Shown one piece after another: positions 36,505 through 46,979 of a stretch of DNA of 64,000 bases. The stretch is from NCBI RefSeq assembly GCF_040939125.1, contig NZ_CP162495.1, forward strand, positions 2,356,001 through 2,420,000, given 5' to 3'. The translations under genes and the position numbers were made by a program. The notes beneath the pieces are model-generated. The model made no database searches and was not told where the DNA came from. It was given only the letters and a program-made list of their open reading frames with translations. How positions within the stretch are numbered: position 1 is the first letter of the stretch; each line of letters opens with the position of its first letter. This DNA is from Clostridium sp. BJN0013. Its GTDB lineage: Bacteria; Bacillota; Clostridia; Clostridiales; Clostridiaceae.

Positions 36505-37555
36505 TTTCTACACCCTTTCTATAACTTTTTGATTCTAAATATCTTCTCCTTAATTGTCCGCAAGCGGCATCTATGTCTGAACCCATTTCTCTTCTTATAG
36601 TAGTTTCTATTTTATTTTCAACTAGCTTGCTGTAAAATTTCTTTATATTATTTTGAGAAGACTTTTTAAAATCATTTTCTTTAATTTCATTTACAGGTAT
36701 TAAGTTAACATGACATAACAGCCCTCTTAATAATCGAATCAAACTTTCTGCAAATTCTAAACTGTCATTTACACCTTTAACTAGAGCATATTCAAAAGAA
36801 ACTCTTCTCCCTGTTTTATTTATATAATATTTACAGGCATCTACTATTTCTTCTATAGAATATTTATTCGCAATAGGCATTATATCTCTTCTATTCAAAT
36901 CATCTGGAGAATGAAGGGATATAGCTAGTGTTATCTGTAAATTCTCATCCGCTAACTGTATTATCTTAGGTACTATACCACAGGTGGAAAGAGTTATATG
37001 CCTCTGTCCTATATTTAAACTGTATTTGGAATTTACCATATTTAAAAATTTTAAAACATTATCATAGTTATCCAATGGCTCTCCACTACCCATTAGAACT
37101 ATATTGGAAATTCTTTCATTTATTTCAATCTGAGATTTTAAAATTTGTGCTAACATTTCTCCACTGGTTAAATTTCTTACCATTCCATTTACTGTAGATG
37201 CACAAAATTTGCATCCCATCCTGCAGCCTACTTGAGTAGAAACACATATTGAATTTCCATGTTTATACTTCATAACTACCGTTTCTATAATATTTTTATC
37301 CTGAAACTTATATAAAAATTTAAAAGTATCTTGCGATTTTGATTTTTGTTTTTCTATTAATTCCGGTATACCCATATAAAAATTTTTTTTTAATTTTCCT
37401 ATAACATCTTTAGAAATATTGGTCATATAATTAAAGTCATATTGATTTTTTTTATATATCCAATCCATTATTTGTGACGCTCTAAATTTACTCTCAGCAT
37501 TGTTTTTCATCCAATTCTCTAATTCTTCTATATTAAAATCAAGAATATTATACAT
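36476..37555 (-). CDS. rlmN: 23S rRNA / tRNA adenine-C2 methyltransferase RlmN
   Basis: Radical SAM enzyme that methylates C2 of A2503 in 23S rRNA and A37 in tRNAs. The cluster motif [37 protein letters not shown] and a C-terminal [12 protein letters not shown] with the catalytic Cys are all present. About 359 residues. The ATG at 37555 is better spaced from GAGGT than the GTG three codons earlier. It starts 10 bases after the rsmB stop. Confidence 0.96.
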   Translation of the reverse strand: MYNILDFNIEELENWMKNNAESKFRASQIMDWIYKKNQYDFNYMTNISKDVIGKLKKNFYMGIPELIEKQKSKSQDTFKFLYKFQDKNIIETVVMKYKHGNSICVSTQVGCRMGCKFCASTVNGMVRNLTSGEMLAQILKSQIEINERISNIVLMGSGEPLDNYDNVLKFLNMVNSKYSLNIGQRHITLSTCGIVPKIIQLADENLQITLAISLHSPDDLNRRDIMPIANKYSIEEIVDACKYYINKTGRRVSFEYALVKGVNDSLEFAESLIRLLRGLLCHVNLIPVNEIKENDFKKSSQNNIKKFYSKLVENKIETTIRREMGSDIDAACGQLRRRYLESKSYRKGVENGGALVRRR

Positions 37556-37564
37556 ATATTGCAC

Positions 37565-38896
37565 CTACCTCTGCTTTATAAATCTTGCAATAAAAAATCC
37601 ATCCATATGGTTATCAGGCAATATAGTCATATATCCTTCCTTATGATAAATTATATTATGAAAATTTCCACAATATAATTTATCCAATTTATACCAGGGG
37701 TTTTTGGAAATAAACCAATTCATATTTTCCTCATTTTCCTTCTTATTTAAGGTACAGGTAGAATACACAAGCTTCCCACCTATTTTCACATATTCTGCAG
37801 CATTTAAAATAATCTTTCTCTGTATTTCTATTAGACTTTTCAATGAATCTTCTTTTTTATTCCACTTAATTTCAGGCTTTTTCCTTATTATTCCAAGTCC
37901 TGAACAGGGAACATCAATAAGAACTCTATCCGCTGTATCTTTAAGTTTTTCTAAATACTTTGTAGCATCTAGCTTTTTGCAAGTTATATTTTTAATACCT
38001 AGTCTTTCTGCATTATGCTTAACAAGTGATAACTTGCTTTCATATAGATCATAGCAATATACATTTCCTGTATTTTTCATTAATTCTCCTATATGACAGG
38101 ACTTTCCTCCCGGGGCACTGCACAAATCTAAAACTGTCATATTTTCTTTAACATCCATAAAATAAGATACAAGCATTGAACTTTCATCCTGTACTGTAAT
38201 ATATCCTTTTTTAAAAAGAGGATTTAATTCTATATTACTACCTTTATTTATTATGAGGGCTTCCTTATATACATTTCCCCTTTTTACATCATATCCATTA
38301 ATACTCAATTCATTCCATGCATGCTTGTAATCAGTCTTTAAAGTATTTATCCTTACTGTAACTTTTGGGACAACATTTAGTGAACTCATTATATTTTTTG
38401 TTGAATCCTCTCCATACTGATTAATAAAAAGTTTAGTCATCCATCTGGGAAAAGAATATTGAAAACATATTTTATCTACCTTATCCCCTGTATTTCCACA
38501 AGATAAATTACTCTTATTTCTCAAATAATTTCTAAGTACTCCATTTACCAATTTAGAAAGCTTAAAAGAAATGCTTTTGGAAAATTCTACAGCTTCATTT
38601 ACCACTGCAAACTCAGGAATTTTATCCAGATATCTTAACTGATATATGGAAATTCTAAGCATATTTAATATATCTTTATTCATTTTCTCTAAATTGCTTT
38701 TTATAAAGTTCTTTAATATACAGTCAATAGTATATTTATACTTTAAAGTACCATATACCAACTCTGTGACTAAAGCCCTATCCTTTTTATTTAAATCAAT
38801 TTTATTTAAATACTTATTTAAAACTATACTGGAATATGCATTATCACAGAGTACTTTTTTAACAATTTCCACAGCCATACTTCTAGTACTATTCAT
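37565..38896 (-). CDS. rsmB: 16S rRNA (cytosine-967-C5)-methyltransferase RsmB
   Basis: Methylates C967 of 16S rRNA. An N-terminal NusB-like domain (about 1-140) is followed by the catalytic domain with VLDLCSAPGGKSCHIGEL, DVPCSGLGIIRKKPEIKW, where the PC motif Cys assists, and VYSTCTLNKKENEENM with the catalytic TC. 443 residues, full length. It starts at ATG 38896 after AGAGGT and leads directly to rlmN. Confidence 0.95.
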   Translation of the reverse strand: MNSTRSMAVEIVKKVLCDNAYSSIVLNKYLNKIDLNKKDRALVTELVYGTLKYKYTIDCILKNFIKSNLEKMNKDILNMLRISIYQLRYLDKIPEFAVVNEAVEFSKSISFKLSKLVNGVLRNYLRNKSNLSCGNTGDKVDKICFQYSFPRWMTKLFINQYGEDSTKNIMSSLNVVPKVTVRINTLKTDYKHAWNELSINGYDVKRGNVYKEALIINKGSNIELNPLFKKGYITVQDESSMLVSYFMDVKENMTVLDLCSAPGGKSCHIGELMKNTGNVYCYDLYESKLSLVKHNAERLGIKNITCKKLDATKYLEKLKDTADRVLIDVPCSGLGIIRKKPEIKWNKKEDSLKSLIEIQRKIILNAAEYVKIGGKLVYSTCTLNKKENEENMNWFISKNPWYKLDKLYCGNFHNIIYHKEGYMTILPDNHMDGFFIARFIKQR

Positions 38897-38969
38897 ATTT
38901 TACCTCTATTTTAAAATATATATTTATTCCACAATAGACAAATTCCATAAAAATTTTAAAATGTCCTTA

Positions 38970-39650
38970 TTAATTTCTATCTCTGCTTATATATATAAGT
39001 CTAAGTAAATTAGCCACAGCAGTTAATACTGCAGCTACATATGTCATAGCAGCAGCCCTTAAAACTGATCTTGCTCCTTCTAACTCCTGAGAATAAAGTA
39101 TAGCCTTTCCTTCCAATATCTTTAGTGCTCTACTAGAAGCATTTAATTCTACTGGAAGAGTTACTATCTGAAACAAAACAACTAAAGTAAATAAAAATAT
39201 TCCTATGGTAACAAGACTTCTAATTCCTAAAATAAATCCTGCTATAAGCAATATCCAGGAAGCATTAGAACCAAAATTAACTGCCGGTACAATGGAGTTT
39301 CTAATAACAAGAGGTAAATATCTATTTTTATGTTGAATGGCATGACCGGTTTCATGAGCTGCCACACCTATTGATGCTACAGAATTTCCATGATATACTT
39401 CCTGGGATAATCTCATAACTCGCTTTCCCGGATCGTAGTGATCACTTAGTTTTCCCGGTATCAATTCCACAGGCACATCATAAAGACCACTGCTGTCTAA
39501 TAACATTCTAGCTACTTGTGAGCCTGTATATCCATTAAGACTTTTATATTTTGAATATTTGTTAAAAGTAGAGGATACCCTGTATTGAGCCCATGCTGCT
39601 ACTAAAAGTGCAGGTATTAATATAATAAAACTGCTATCCCAATAAAGCAT
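38970..39650 (-). CDS. zinc metallopeptidase, YugP/DUF2268-like membrane family
   Basis: 226 residues with the zinc-protease motif AAHETGHAIQH (HExxH). The N-terminus has a membrane segment (SFIILIPALLVAAWAQY). A further hydrophobic region near 135-175 (WILLIAGFILGI, TIGIFLFTLVVLFQIV) and a helix near the C-terminus predict an integral membrane peptidase. It matches the neutral zinc metallopeptidase family (Zn_peptidase_2, YugP in Bacillus). Substrate unknown. It follows fmt by 19 bases in the operon and is commonly found there in clostridia. Confidence 0.88.
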   Translation of the reverse strand: MLYWDSSFIILIPALLVAAWAQYRVSSTFNKYSKYKSLNGYTGSQVARMLLDSSGLYDVPVELIPGKLSDHYDPGKRVMRLSQEVYHGNSVASIGVAAHETGHAIQHKNRYLPLVIRNSIVPAVNFGSNASWILLIAGFILGIRSLVTIGIFLFTLVVLFQIVTLPVELNASSRALKILEGKAILYSQELEGARSVLRAAAMTYVAAVLTAVANLLRLIYISRDRN

Positions 39651-39669
39651 AGTTTACACCTCCCATGAA

Positions 39670-40602
39670 CTATTTTTCTAGCATAATATCTTTTTCTATA
39701 GAATGACCTTTTATATATTCCTTAACTTCCATAGGTTTTCCACCTGGAAATTGTATTTTTTTTATTAACACAATTCCCTCTCCACAGGCCACTTTAATTC
39801 CTTCTTTACAAACATCTAATATATATCCAGCTTCTTTTTTTGAGGTTTCATCTAATATATCTACCTCATATATTTTCATATTTTTTTGTTTATATGGAGT
39901 ATATGCAATAGGCCATGGATTTAAACCTCTTACAAAACATTTTATTTTTTTACTGCTCAAATTCCAATTTATTTTTGCCATATCTTTGCTCAGCATTTTT
40001 GCATATGCTGTAGAAGACTCTCCTTGCTTTTTTCTCTTAACTGTGCCTTCTTTTAATCCTTTTAATGTGTCTACTAGAAGGTCTGCTCCATCTTCCATCA
40101 GTATATCGTGAAGCTCTCCTGCAGTCATATTTTCTCCAATTTGAAAAGTACTACTCAGGAGAATATCTCCTGTATCCAATCCTGTATCCATAAACATAGT
40201 AGTATTCCCACTTTTTTCTTCTCCTTCTATAATACACCAGTTTATAGGTGCTGCCCCTCTATATTTAGGTAAAAGGGATGCATGTAAATTAATACATCCT
40301 ATTTTAGGTATATCTAATATTTCCTTTGTAAGTAGTTGTCCATAGGCAATCACAACTATAAATTCTGGTTTTATTTTTTTTAAAGTATCTATTACCTCTC
40401 TATCATCTTTCAATTTTATAGGCTGATACACTGGTATATTATATTTTAGAGCCTCTTCTTTAACTGGAGAAAAGGCCATTTTCCTGCCTCTGCCTTTTGG
40501 TCTATCCGGTTGTGTAACTACAGCCCTAACCTGAAATTCTTCTACTAATCTCTTCAAAGAGGGTACTGAAAAATCAGGAGTGCCCATGAAAACTATATCC
40601 AT
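39670..40602 (-). CDS. fmt: methionyl-tRNA formyltransferase
   Basis: Formylates initiator Met-tRNA using 10-formyltetrahydrofolate. It starts [19 protein letters not shown], has the active-site [20 protein letters not shown] with SLLP and Asn/His, then the [11 protein letters not shown] motif, and a C-terminal OB-fold domain that binds tRNA. 310 residues, standard. It follows def by 15 bases, the universal def-fmt pair which adds and later removes the formyl group. Confidence 0.97.
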   Translation of the reverse strand: MDIVFMGTPDFSVPSLKRLVEEFQVRAVVTQPDRPKGRGRKMAFSPVKEEALKYNIPVYQPIKLKDDREVIDTLKKIKPEFIVVIAYGQLLTKEILDIPKIGCINLHASLLPKYRGAAPINWCIIEGEEKSGNTTMFMDTGLDTGDILLSSTFQIGENMTAGELHDILMEDGADLLVDTLKGLKEGTVKRKKQGESSTAYAKMLSKDMAKINWNLSSKKIKCFVRGLNPWPIAYTPYKQKNMKIYEVDILDETSKKEAGYILDVCKEGIKVACGEGIVLIKKIQFPGGKPMEVKEYIKGHSIEKDIMLEK

Positions 40603-40617
40603 ATACTGATTTCCTCC

Positions 40618-41061
40618 CTACTTTTTTATCATTTTATCTACAAACAGTATTCCATCTAAATGATCTATCTCATGACAAAATGCCCTAGCTAGCAAATCTT
40701 CTCCTTCTATTATTACTTCTTCTCCTTTTTCATTTAAAGCTTTTACTTTTACTTTTTTGGGCCTTTTTACCTCTCCCTGGATTTCTGGTATGCTCAAGCA
40801 TCCTTCCACATCCACATAACTTCCTTCAGAATATATAATTTCAGGGTTTATAAGTTTAAATATACCCTCACCTATATCTACTACTACAGCTCTTTTCAAA
40901 ACCCCTACCTGTGGTGCTGCAAGCCCCACTCCACACTCTTTGTATAAAGTTTCTTCCATATCATCAAGTAGTGTAAGTATCCTATCATTTATAACATCTA
41001 TTTTTCTGCTTTTTTTTCTAAGAAGCTCATCTCCATATTTTATAATATTTCTCAAAGCCAT
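40618..41061 (-). CDS. def: peptide deformylase
   Basis: Removes the N-formyl group from new proteins. Its three motifs are clear: [21 protein letters not shown] with the metal-binding Cys, and HEIDHLDG with the two His and the catalytic Glu. 147 residues, type I size. The ribosome binding site is weak (GCGGTAAAG upstream of ATG 41061). A small inverted repeat ACCGCA/TGCGGT spans the upstream 40 bases. fmt follows. Confidence 0.97.
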   Translation of the reverse strand: MALRNIIKYGDELLRKKSRKIDVINDRILTLLDDMEETLYKECGVGLAAPQVGVLKRAVVVDIGEGIFKLINPEIIYSEGSYVDVEGCLSIPEIQGEVKRPKKVKVKALNEKGEEVIIEGEDLLARAFCHEIDHLDGILFVDKMIKK

Positions 41062-41164
41062 ATATCTTTACCGCACAAAAATCTTTACAAAACTTTAAAA
41101 ATATTCTGCGGTTTATTCAACTCCTTTCTTTTATGAATTTTTACTATATTTAATAAACCTACCC

Positions 41165-43366
41165 TCATAACATATTGTTTGGATTTATATCTATACTGAC
41201 TCTTATATCATTATAAACATGTTTCAACAAATGATAAACTGTTTTTCTAACATTTGTTGCATCATCTCTTCCTATTTGTCCTTTTAATATTATCTGCCAT
41301 CTATAAAATTCTTTTATCTTTGATATCTGGCAGGGACAAGGACCTAGTAGTGTAATTTTATCATTCTTTTCCCACATATTTTTTAAAAATATACCAACAT
41401 TTTGTATATTTTTTATTAATAAATTTTCATTTTTACTACTCATATTTATAAGAAGCAAATCTACAAAAGGTGGATATTTCATATTTTTTCTTATGTTGAT
41501 TTCTTCTTTGTAAAAACTCTTATAATCATTACTAGCTGCATATTTTATGCTATAATTTTCAGGATTGTAAGTTTGAACAATTACTTTCCCCAACTTTTCT
41601 CCTCTTCCAGCTCTTCCCGAAACTTGAGTTATAAGCTCATAAGTCCTCTCTGCTGCTCTAAAGTCTGGTAGATTAATAGACACATCCGCTGCTATAACAC
41701 CCACAAGAGTCACATCTTTAAAGTCCAAACCCTTCGCTACCATTTGAGTACCTATTAATATATCTGCTTCTTTATTTTTAAACTTGTTGTAAATATCCTC
41801 ATAAGAATTTTTACTTCTAGTGGTATCAAAATCCATTCTAAGTATACTGGCTTCTGGAAACAATTTTTTTATTTCCTGTTCTACTTTTTCCGTTCCCAGT
41901 CCAAAATACTTTACATATCTACTAAAACATTTAGGACACATTTTGGGTATATCACTTACACTTCCACAATAGTGGCACATAAGCTTTTTTTTATCATAAT
42001 GATAGGTAAAGGATATATCACAATTATTACATTTAAAAACATAGCCACATTTTCTGCAGGATACAAAGGTAGAATATCCTCTTCTATTTAAAAATAATAT
42101 TATCTGTTCTTTTTTTATCAGTCTATCACAAATAGCTTCATATAGAGCTCTGCTGAACATAGATCTATTATTATTTAAAAGTTCCCCTCTCATGTCTACA
42201 ATTTCTACTTCAGGCATTTTTATTCCATTTACTCTATTTTCTATAGTTATAAGTTCAATTTCTCCTATTTTGCATCTATAATAAGTTTCTATGGAAGGGG
42301 TAGCTGAGCCTAATATCATTTTACATCCATATTGACTACATTTCATTTCTCCTATTTCTCTAACATTATATTTAGGATTGCTGTCTGATTTATAGCTTCC
42401 TTCATGTTCCTCATCTATTATTATAAAGCCTAAATTTTCAAAAGGGAGAAAAATTGCAGATCTTGCACCTATAGCAACCTTCACCTTTCCCTGTTTTACT
42501 CTTACCCATTCATCATACCTTTCCCCTTCTGAAAGCTTGCTGTGGACCACACTAATATCTTTTCCAAATCTACCTTTAAATCTTTCAACCATTTGAGGAG
42601 TAAGCACAATTTCAGGAACCAATACCAAAGATTCCTTATTTTCTTCCAAAGCTTTTTCCACTATATGCATGTAAATTTCAGTTTTTCCACTTCCTGTAAC
42701 TCCATGAATTAAGAATAGCTTTTTATTGGAATTTATTATTTTATCTACTGCACTTTGCTGTTCTTTATTTAGTCTTTTTTTTGAATAGTTTGCATATTGA
42801 ACTGTATTATATCTATTTATAATTTTTTCATCTGATAGAAGAAAACCATGTTTTATCATAGTACTTAGTGAAGACTTAGATATATTATAATTTTTACTTA
42901 TAAAATTTTTAGTATATAGTCCATTATTATTTTTTATTAATTCATAAATACTTTTATAAGGCTCTTTATTAAATTTTTTTTCTAGTTCCTTCCCTACAAA
43001 AATTAAATTTTCCCTCTTATTCTTTACACCTTTAAATATCCCTGGTGGTATAAATACCTTTATACACTCCAGATAAGTACATAAATATTTTTCCCTCATA
43101 TTTTCTATAAGTTCTAAATCCTTTTTAGTGAAAAGGGGAAAATCATCACAAATATCAATAATATCTTTAACTTCTATTTGTTCTTGCTCTTTACCATAAA
43201 GCCTAACTATAAATCCATCTAATCTCTTATTTCCCCGGCCAAAAGGAACTTTTACTCTAAAACCTATTTCTACTCTATCCCTTAATTTTTCTGGTATTTT
43301 ATAGGTAAAAATTTTATCTAATTTTATAAAATTGTTATTTACAATCACACCTGCATATATATACAC
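41165..43366 (-). CDS. priA: primosomal protein N' (replication restart helicase PriA)
   Basis: Restarts replication at stalled forks by loading the replicative helicase. An N-terminal DNA-binding domain is followed by Walker A IHGVTGSGKTEIYMHIV (near 222), the box IIIDEEHEGSYK, a zinc-binding segment with repeated CxxC (CRKCGYVFKCNNC ... CHYCGSVSDIPKMCPKC), and helicase motif VSGRAGRG. 733 residues, full length. It lies between coaBC and def. Confidence 0.96.
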   Translation of the reverse strand: MYIYAGVIVNNNFIKLDKIFTYKIPEKLRDRVEIGFRVKVPFGRGNKRLDGFIVRLYGKEQEQIEVKDIIDICDDFPLFTKKDLELIENMREKYLCTYLECIKVFIPPGIFKGVKNKRENLIFVGKELEKKFNKEPYKSIYELIKNNNGLYTKNFISKNYNISKSSLSTMIKHGFLLSDEKIINRYNTVQYANYSKKRLNKEQQSAVDKIINSNKKLFLIHGVTGSGKTEIYMHIVEKALEENKESLVLVPEIVLTPQMVERFKGRFGKDISVVHSKLSEGERYDEWVRVKQGKVKVAIGARSAIFLPFENLGFIIIDEEHEGSYKSDSNPKYNVREIGEMKCSQYGCKMILGSATPSIETYYRCKIGEIELITIENRVNGIKMPEVEIVDMRGELLNNNRSMFSRALYEAICDRLIKKEQIILFLNRRGYSTFVSCRKCGYVFKCNNCDISFTYHYDKKKLMCHYCGSVSDIPKMCPKCFSRYVKYFGLGTEKVEQEIKKLFPEASILRMDFDTTRSKNSYEDIYNKFKNKEADILIGTQMVAKGLDFKDVTLVGVIAADVSINLPDFRAAERTYELITQVSGRAGRGEKLGKVIVQTYNPENYSIKYAASNDYKSFYKEEINIRKNMKYPPFVDLLLINMSSKNENLLIKNIQNVGIFLKNMWEKNDKITLLGPCPCQISKIKEFYRWQIILKGQIGRDDATNVRKTVYHLLKHVYNDIRVSIDINPNNML

Positions 43367-43417
43367 TTAACCACCCTTTTATCCTGTAATTCTCAGTTTG
43401 GATAAATAAACATCAAA

Positions 43418-43452
43418 TAAGAGAGGTATGTTAAATCCCAATCCCTCTCAAA
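43418..43452 (-). terminator. possible terminator after coaBC
   Basis: Minus strand GAGAGG (43444-43449) and CCTCTC (43421-43426) around a 17-base loop, then TTATTTG. Short stem, modest T-tail. Confidence 0.4.
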
Positions 43453-43490
43453 CAATAAGTTCTATATTTTAAAATACCTAAAAAATTAAA

Positions 43491-44681
43491 TTACCTGGAC
43501 ATTATTATATCAAATATTTTTCTGGCAACTTGCCTTTTATTCATTTTATTTAAATTTACTTTGTCTCCATTACTAAATAATATAGTTACTCTATTATCAT
43601 CTGAAGAAAATCCAATATCAGAACCTGTTATATCATTTGCAATTATATAATCTAAATTTTTAGCTTTTAATTTCTTCTCTGCATTTTGAATCAAATCATT
43701 GCTTTCAGCTGCAAATCCTACTAAAATCTGTTTATCTTTCAACTGACCTAATTTTTTCAATATATCTATATCCTTTACTAGAGGCAATAAGAGTTCATTT
43801 TCATTCTTTTTTATCTTTTTATCTGAATAAGTTTTAGGTTTATAATCACACACAGCAGCAGCTTTTACTATTATGTGCTGTTTATCAAAATCCTTAAGCA
43901 CTGCATTTAACATTTCTTCATTTGTATTTACATCTATAAAGTTAACTCCAAAAGGAACTTTTATATTCGTAGGTCCTGAAATAAGAGTTACTTCTGCACC
44001 TCTATCTCTGGCTTCCTCTGCTATGGCATATCCCATTTTTCCAGAAGATCTATTAGTTATATATCTTACAGGATCTAAATCTTCTCTTGTAGGACCTGCA
44101 GTTACCACAACCTTTTTTCCTTTCAGATCTTTTATATCATAGAGCATACTTTCAATTACTTGTACTATAGAATCTGTATTTTCAAGTTTACCTGTCCCTA
44201 TATCACCGCAGGCAAGCTTTCCTGTAGAAGGTTTTATAAACTTATATCCTAATTTCATAAGTTTATTTATATTGTCCTGTACAATAGGGTTATTATACAT
44301 ATTAGTATTCATTGCAGGGGCAAAAACTACAGGAGCCTTAGTAGCCATAATAGTTGTCGTTAAAAGATCATCTGCTATACCATTTGAAACCTTGCCTATT
44401 ATATTTGCAGTAGCTGGAATTATTGCTATCAAATCCGCTTCTTTAGCAAGAGATATATGCTGAATATCCCAAGCTTCAGGTTCTTGAAACATATCAACAT
44501 TTACCAAGTTCCGACTCAAGGTTTGAAAACTGAGAGGAGTTACAAACTTTGTAGCAGCTTCTGTCATTACTACTTTTACTTGAAAATCTTTTTTCTTCAA
44601 TTTACTAATAACATCTAGAGATTTATATACTGCTATTCCACCTGTTACACCTATAACTATGCTTTTTTTCTTACTTACCAT
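43491..44681 (-). CDS. coaBC: bifunctional phosphopantothenoylcysteine decarboxylase / phosphopantothenate-cysteine ligase
   Basis: Two consecutive steps of coenzyme A synthesis. The N-terminal CoaC flavoprotein domain has GVTGGIAVYKSLDVIS, the catalytic SLAKEADLIAIIPATANIIGK region and the MNTNMYNNP motif. The C-terminal CoaB domain begins KKVVVTAGPTREDLDPVRYITNRSSGKMG. About 396 residues. ATG at 44681 overlaps the stop of rpoZ (TGATG). Confidence 0.96.
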   Translation of the reverse strand: MVSKKKSIVIGVTGGIAVYKSLDVISKLKKKDFQVKVVMTEAATKFVTPLSFQTLSRNLVNVDMFQEPEAWDIQHISLAKEADLIAIIPATANIIGKVSNGIADDLLTTTIMATKAPVVFAPAMNTNMYNNPIVQDNINKLMKLGYKFIKPSTGKLACGDIGTGKLENTDSIVQVIESMLYDIKDLKGKKVVVTAGPTREDLDPVRYITNRSSGKMGYAIAEEARDRGAEVTLISGPTNIKVPFGVNFIDVNTNEEMLNAVLKDFDKQHIIVKAAAVCDYKPKTYSDKKIKKNENELLLPLVKDIDILKKLGQLKDKQILVGFAAESNDLIQNAEKKLKAKNLDYIIANDITGSDIGFSSDDNRVTILFSNGDKVNLNKMNKRQVARKIFDIIMSR

Positions 44682-44899
44682 CACTTAATACCTTCTTTTA
44701 CAGTTTCATAAGTAATAGCTCTTTCACTTATTTCTTTAATAGCTATGGTTACAGGTTTAGTTGAGTCTATATCTACTAAAGCCTCAGAGCCTTCAATTAG
44801 CTGCCTTGCCCTTTTAGCAGTCATGGTAACTAAAGTATATCTATTCTCTACTTTTTTCAATAAATCCACAATAGATGGATTTATCATCGAGTTGTTCAT
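44681..44899 (-). CDS. rpoZ: RNA polymerase omega subunit
   Basis: 72-residue omega subunit that helps RNA polymerase assembly. It starts [23 protein letters not shown], with the conserved MTAKRARQLIEG that contacts beta-prime. The start at 44899 has AAGGAGG 8 bases upstream, although this places the first 59 bases inside the 3' end of gmk in another frame. coaBC starts on its stop codon. Order gmk-rpoZ-coaBC is standard. Confidence 0.94.
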   Translation of the reverse strand: MNNSMINPSIVDLLKKVENRYTLVTMTAKRARQLIEGSEALVDIDSTKPVTIAIKEISERAITYETVKEGIK

Positions 44900-45506
44900 A
44901 AGTAATGCCCTCCTTGGAACTTAATATTTCATCTTTAATTCTATCTACTCTGCACCTTTCAGCAGTAATTATGTTTTCTATCTTTTTAACTGCACATTCT
45001 ATAGTATCGTTTATAACTGCATAATTGTATTTTGATACATAATTGATTTCCTTATAAGCTGATTTAAATCTAGTCATAAGAGACTCTGGGGTTTCACTGC
45101 CTCTTTTTATAATTCTATTTTTAAGTTCTTCCATTGAAGGTGGAAGTATAAATATAAATACTCCTTTAGGATAAGCTTCCTTTACTTTTAAGGCTCCTTG
45201 AATATCTATTTCAAGAACCACATCTTTCCCTTCATCTATAGCCTTTAAAACTTCAGATTTAGGAGTTCCATAATAATTTCCATATACTTTTGCATATTCT
45301 AAAAAATCTTTCTTCTTTACTTTAGCTTTAAAAGTTTCTTCAGTAAAAAAATGATAGTTCACCCCATCTACTTCCCCCTTTCTTGGGGATCTTGTAGTAG
45401 CTGAAACTGACATCCAAAGCTTATTTTTGCTGATCAATTCCCTGCATATTGTCCCCTTACCGGTTCCAGAAGGTCCTGATATAACAATTAAAAGCCCTTT
45501 TTTCAT
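44841..45506 (-). CDS. gmk: guanylate kinase
   Basis: Phosphorylates GMP to GDP. P-loop [16 protein letters not shown] is near residue 9, [20 protein letters not shown] binds GMP, and [17 protein letters not shown] and [16 protein letters not shown] follow. 221 residues; the C-terminus runs about 20 residues past the usual end and overlaps rpoZ by 59 bases. The start overlaps the remA stop by 4 bases. Confidence 0.96.
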   Translation of the reverse strand: MKKGLLIVISGPSGTGKGTICRELISKNKLWMSVSATTRSPRKGEVDGVNYHFFTEETFKAKVKKKDFLEYAKVYGNYYGTPKSEVLKAIDEGKDVVLEIDIQGALKVKEAYPKGVFIFILPPSMEELKNRIIKRGSETPESLMTRFKSAYKEINYVSKYNYAVINDTIECAVKKIENIITAERCRVDRIKDEILSSKEGITYEQLDDKSIYCGFIEKSRE

Positions 45507-45781
45507 TGTACTTCAACCTCACTAATCTCATCCTCTTCACCTTTAGTGGACAATCTATGAGCTACTGTTTCAGGCTGAACTGCTGAAAGTATTACATGAT
45601 CGCTATCTGTTATTATAACAGCTCTTGTTCTTCTGCCATAAGTAGCATCTATAAGCATTCCTCTATCTCGTGCTTCTTGAATTATTCTCTTTATAGGTGC
45701 AGATTCAGGACTAACTATAGCTATTAATCTATTGGCTGAGACAATATTCCCAAAGCCTATATTTATCAACTTTATACCCAT
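45503..45781 (-). CDS. remA: extracellular matrix regulator RemA-like protein (DUF370)
   Basis: 92 residues. [26 protein letters not shown] and [21 protein letters not shown] are the RemA/DUF370 core. In Bacillus RemA is a DNA-binding activator of matrix and osmoprotection genes; in clostridia the gene keeps its place between yicC and gmk but its targets are unknown. It overlaps gmk by 4 bases. Confidence 0.93.
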   Translation of the reverse strand: MGIKLINIGFGNIVSANRLIAIVSPESAPIKRIIQEARDRGMLIDATYGRRTRAVIITDSDHVILSAVQPETVAHRLSTKGEEDEISEVEVQ

Positions 45782-45796
45782 ATATTTCCTCCTAGT

Positions 45797-46672
45797 TCAT
45801 TCCACATTTTGTATTTGTTCTCTTATTTTTTCTATTTCGTTTTTTATGTCTAATATGTTTCTAGTTATATTCAAATTTGTAGATTTTGAAGCAATAGTAT
45901 TTGCTTCTCTATTCATTTCCTGTAATATAAAATCAAGTTTCCTTCCTACAGGTTCATCTGCAGCTAAAGTTTTCTGAAATTGAACCATATGGCTGTTTAA
46001 TCTTACAATTTCTTCATCAACACTGGATTTATCTGCAAATAAGGCCACTTCCATTGCAACTCTATTTTCATCCACCGGATATTCTTCTAATAAATTCTTT
46101 AACCTTTGGGAAAGTTTATTTCTATAATCTTTTACCACTTCCTGAGAATTATTTTCTACTTCAAGCAGTAAATTTCCAATGTAATTACATTTTTGACATA
46201 AATCTTTTTTAAGCTTTTCTCCCTCTTTCTCTCTCATATCTACAAGCATGGAAAGCGCATCATTTAAAGCATGTGATAAATACTTCCAAGTATGCTCCAT
46301 ATCTTCTTCTTCTTTTTTTAGTGTTATTACTTCAGGAAATTTAGCCACAAGGCTTAGGGGTATATTTTCTTTTATGTCATATTTTTCCTTAATCCTATTA
46401 AAACATTCTATATAGCTATCCACTAAACCTTCATCTAATACAGCCTTTATACCATAACTATTATAACTCCTTTGAGTTACAATTATATCCACCTTACCCC
46501 TATTTATTCTTTGTAATATAACTTTTCTCATTTTATCTTCTAAAAGCATAAGACTTTTAGGCATCTTAATATTTAAATCACAGTATCTGTGATTTACACT
46601 TTTCATTTCTACCGTAAAACTTTGATTTTCATCTTCTAAAGTACCTCTTCCAAATCCAGTCATACTTTTCAT
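45797..46672 (-). CDS. yicC: YicC family endoribonuclease-like protein
   Basis: 291 residues. MKSMTGFGRG at the N-terminus and the C-terminal LDFILQEMNREANTIASKS are the two YicC signatures. Members have been shown to act as endoribonucleases. The ATG at 46672 is chosen because AAGGA lies 9 bases upstream and the family starts at MxSMTGFG; the longer frame adds seven unconserved residues. First gene of the remA-gmk-rpoZ-coaBC run, with a promoter about 45-75 bases upstream. Confidence 0.93.
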   Translation of the reverse strand: MKSMTGFGRGTLEDENQSFTVEMKSVNHRYCDLNIKMPKSLMLLEDKMRKVILQRINRGKVDIIVTQRSYNSYGIKAVLDEGLVDSYIECFNRIKEKYDIKENIPLSLVAKFPEVITLKKEEEDMEHTWKYLSHALNDALSMLVDMREKEGEKLKKDLCQKCNYIGNLLLEVENNSQEVVKDYRNKLSQRLKNLLEEYPVDENRVAMEVALFADKSSVDEEIVRLNSHMVQFQKTLAADEPVGRKLDFILQEMNREANTIASKSTNLNITRNILDIKNEIEKIREQIQNVE

Positions 46673-46717
46673 TATAATTTCATCCTTCCACATGTATAGC
46701 CTTATAAATCCATATTA

Positions 46718-46747
46718 ATTATACATAAATACTAATAATAATTTCAA
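46718..46747 (-). promoter_or_regulatory. promoter of the yicC-remA-gmk-rpoZ-coaBC operon
   Basis: Minus strand TTGAAA (46742-46747), 18-base spacer, TATAAT (46718-46723). The rest of the roughly 300-base gap to spoIVA (46750-46979) shows no gene or clear terminator. Confidence 0.6.
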
Positions 46748-46979
46748 GGTAATTCACAGTAGAAGATTTAAAAATGCCTAAATTCATATATAAATGAGAT
46801 AAATTTAAAACTTTAAGACGATTATAACACAAAATACTCATAATAAAAGGATAAATTAAAAATTTATTTCTATTTTCAATAATGATCTATACCACGTGTA
46901 AAAATTTAGAACTTCAGATAATTAAACCTAAAATTATCCAAAGTCCCCAAATGAATACTGCCATAGATACTTCAAGAAA

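Noticed and set aside
46914-46964. Sixteen-codon hydrophobic frame just after spoIVA
   Set aside because: No proper ribosome binding site and too short to distinguish from chance in this composition, although it is very hydrophobic.
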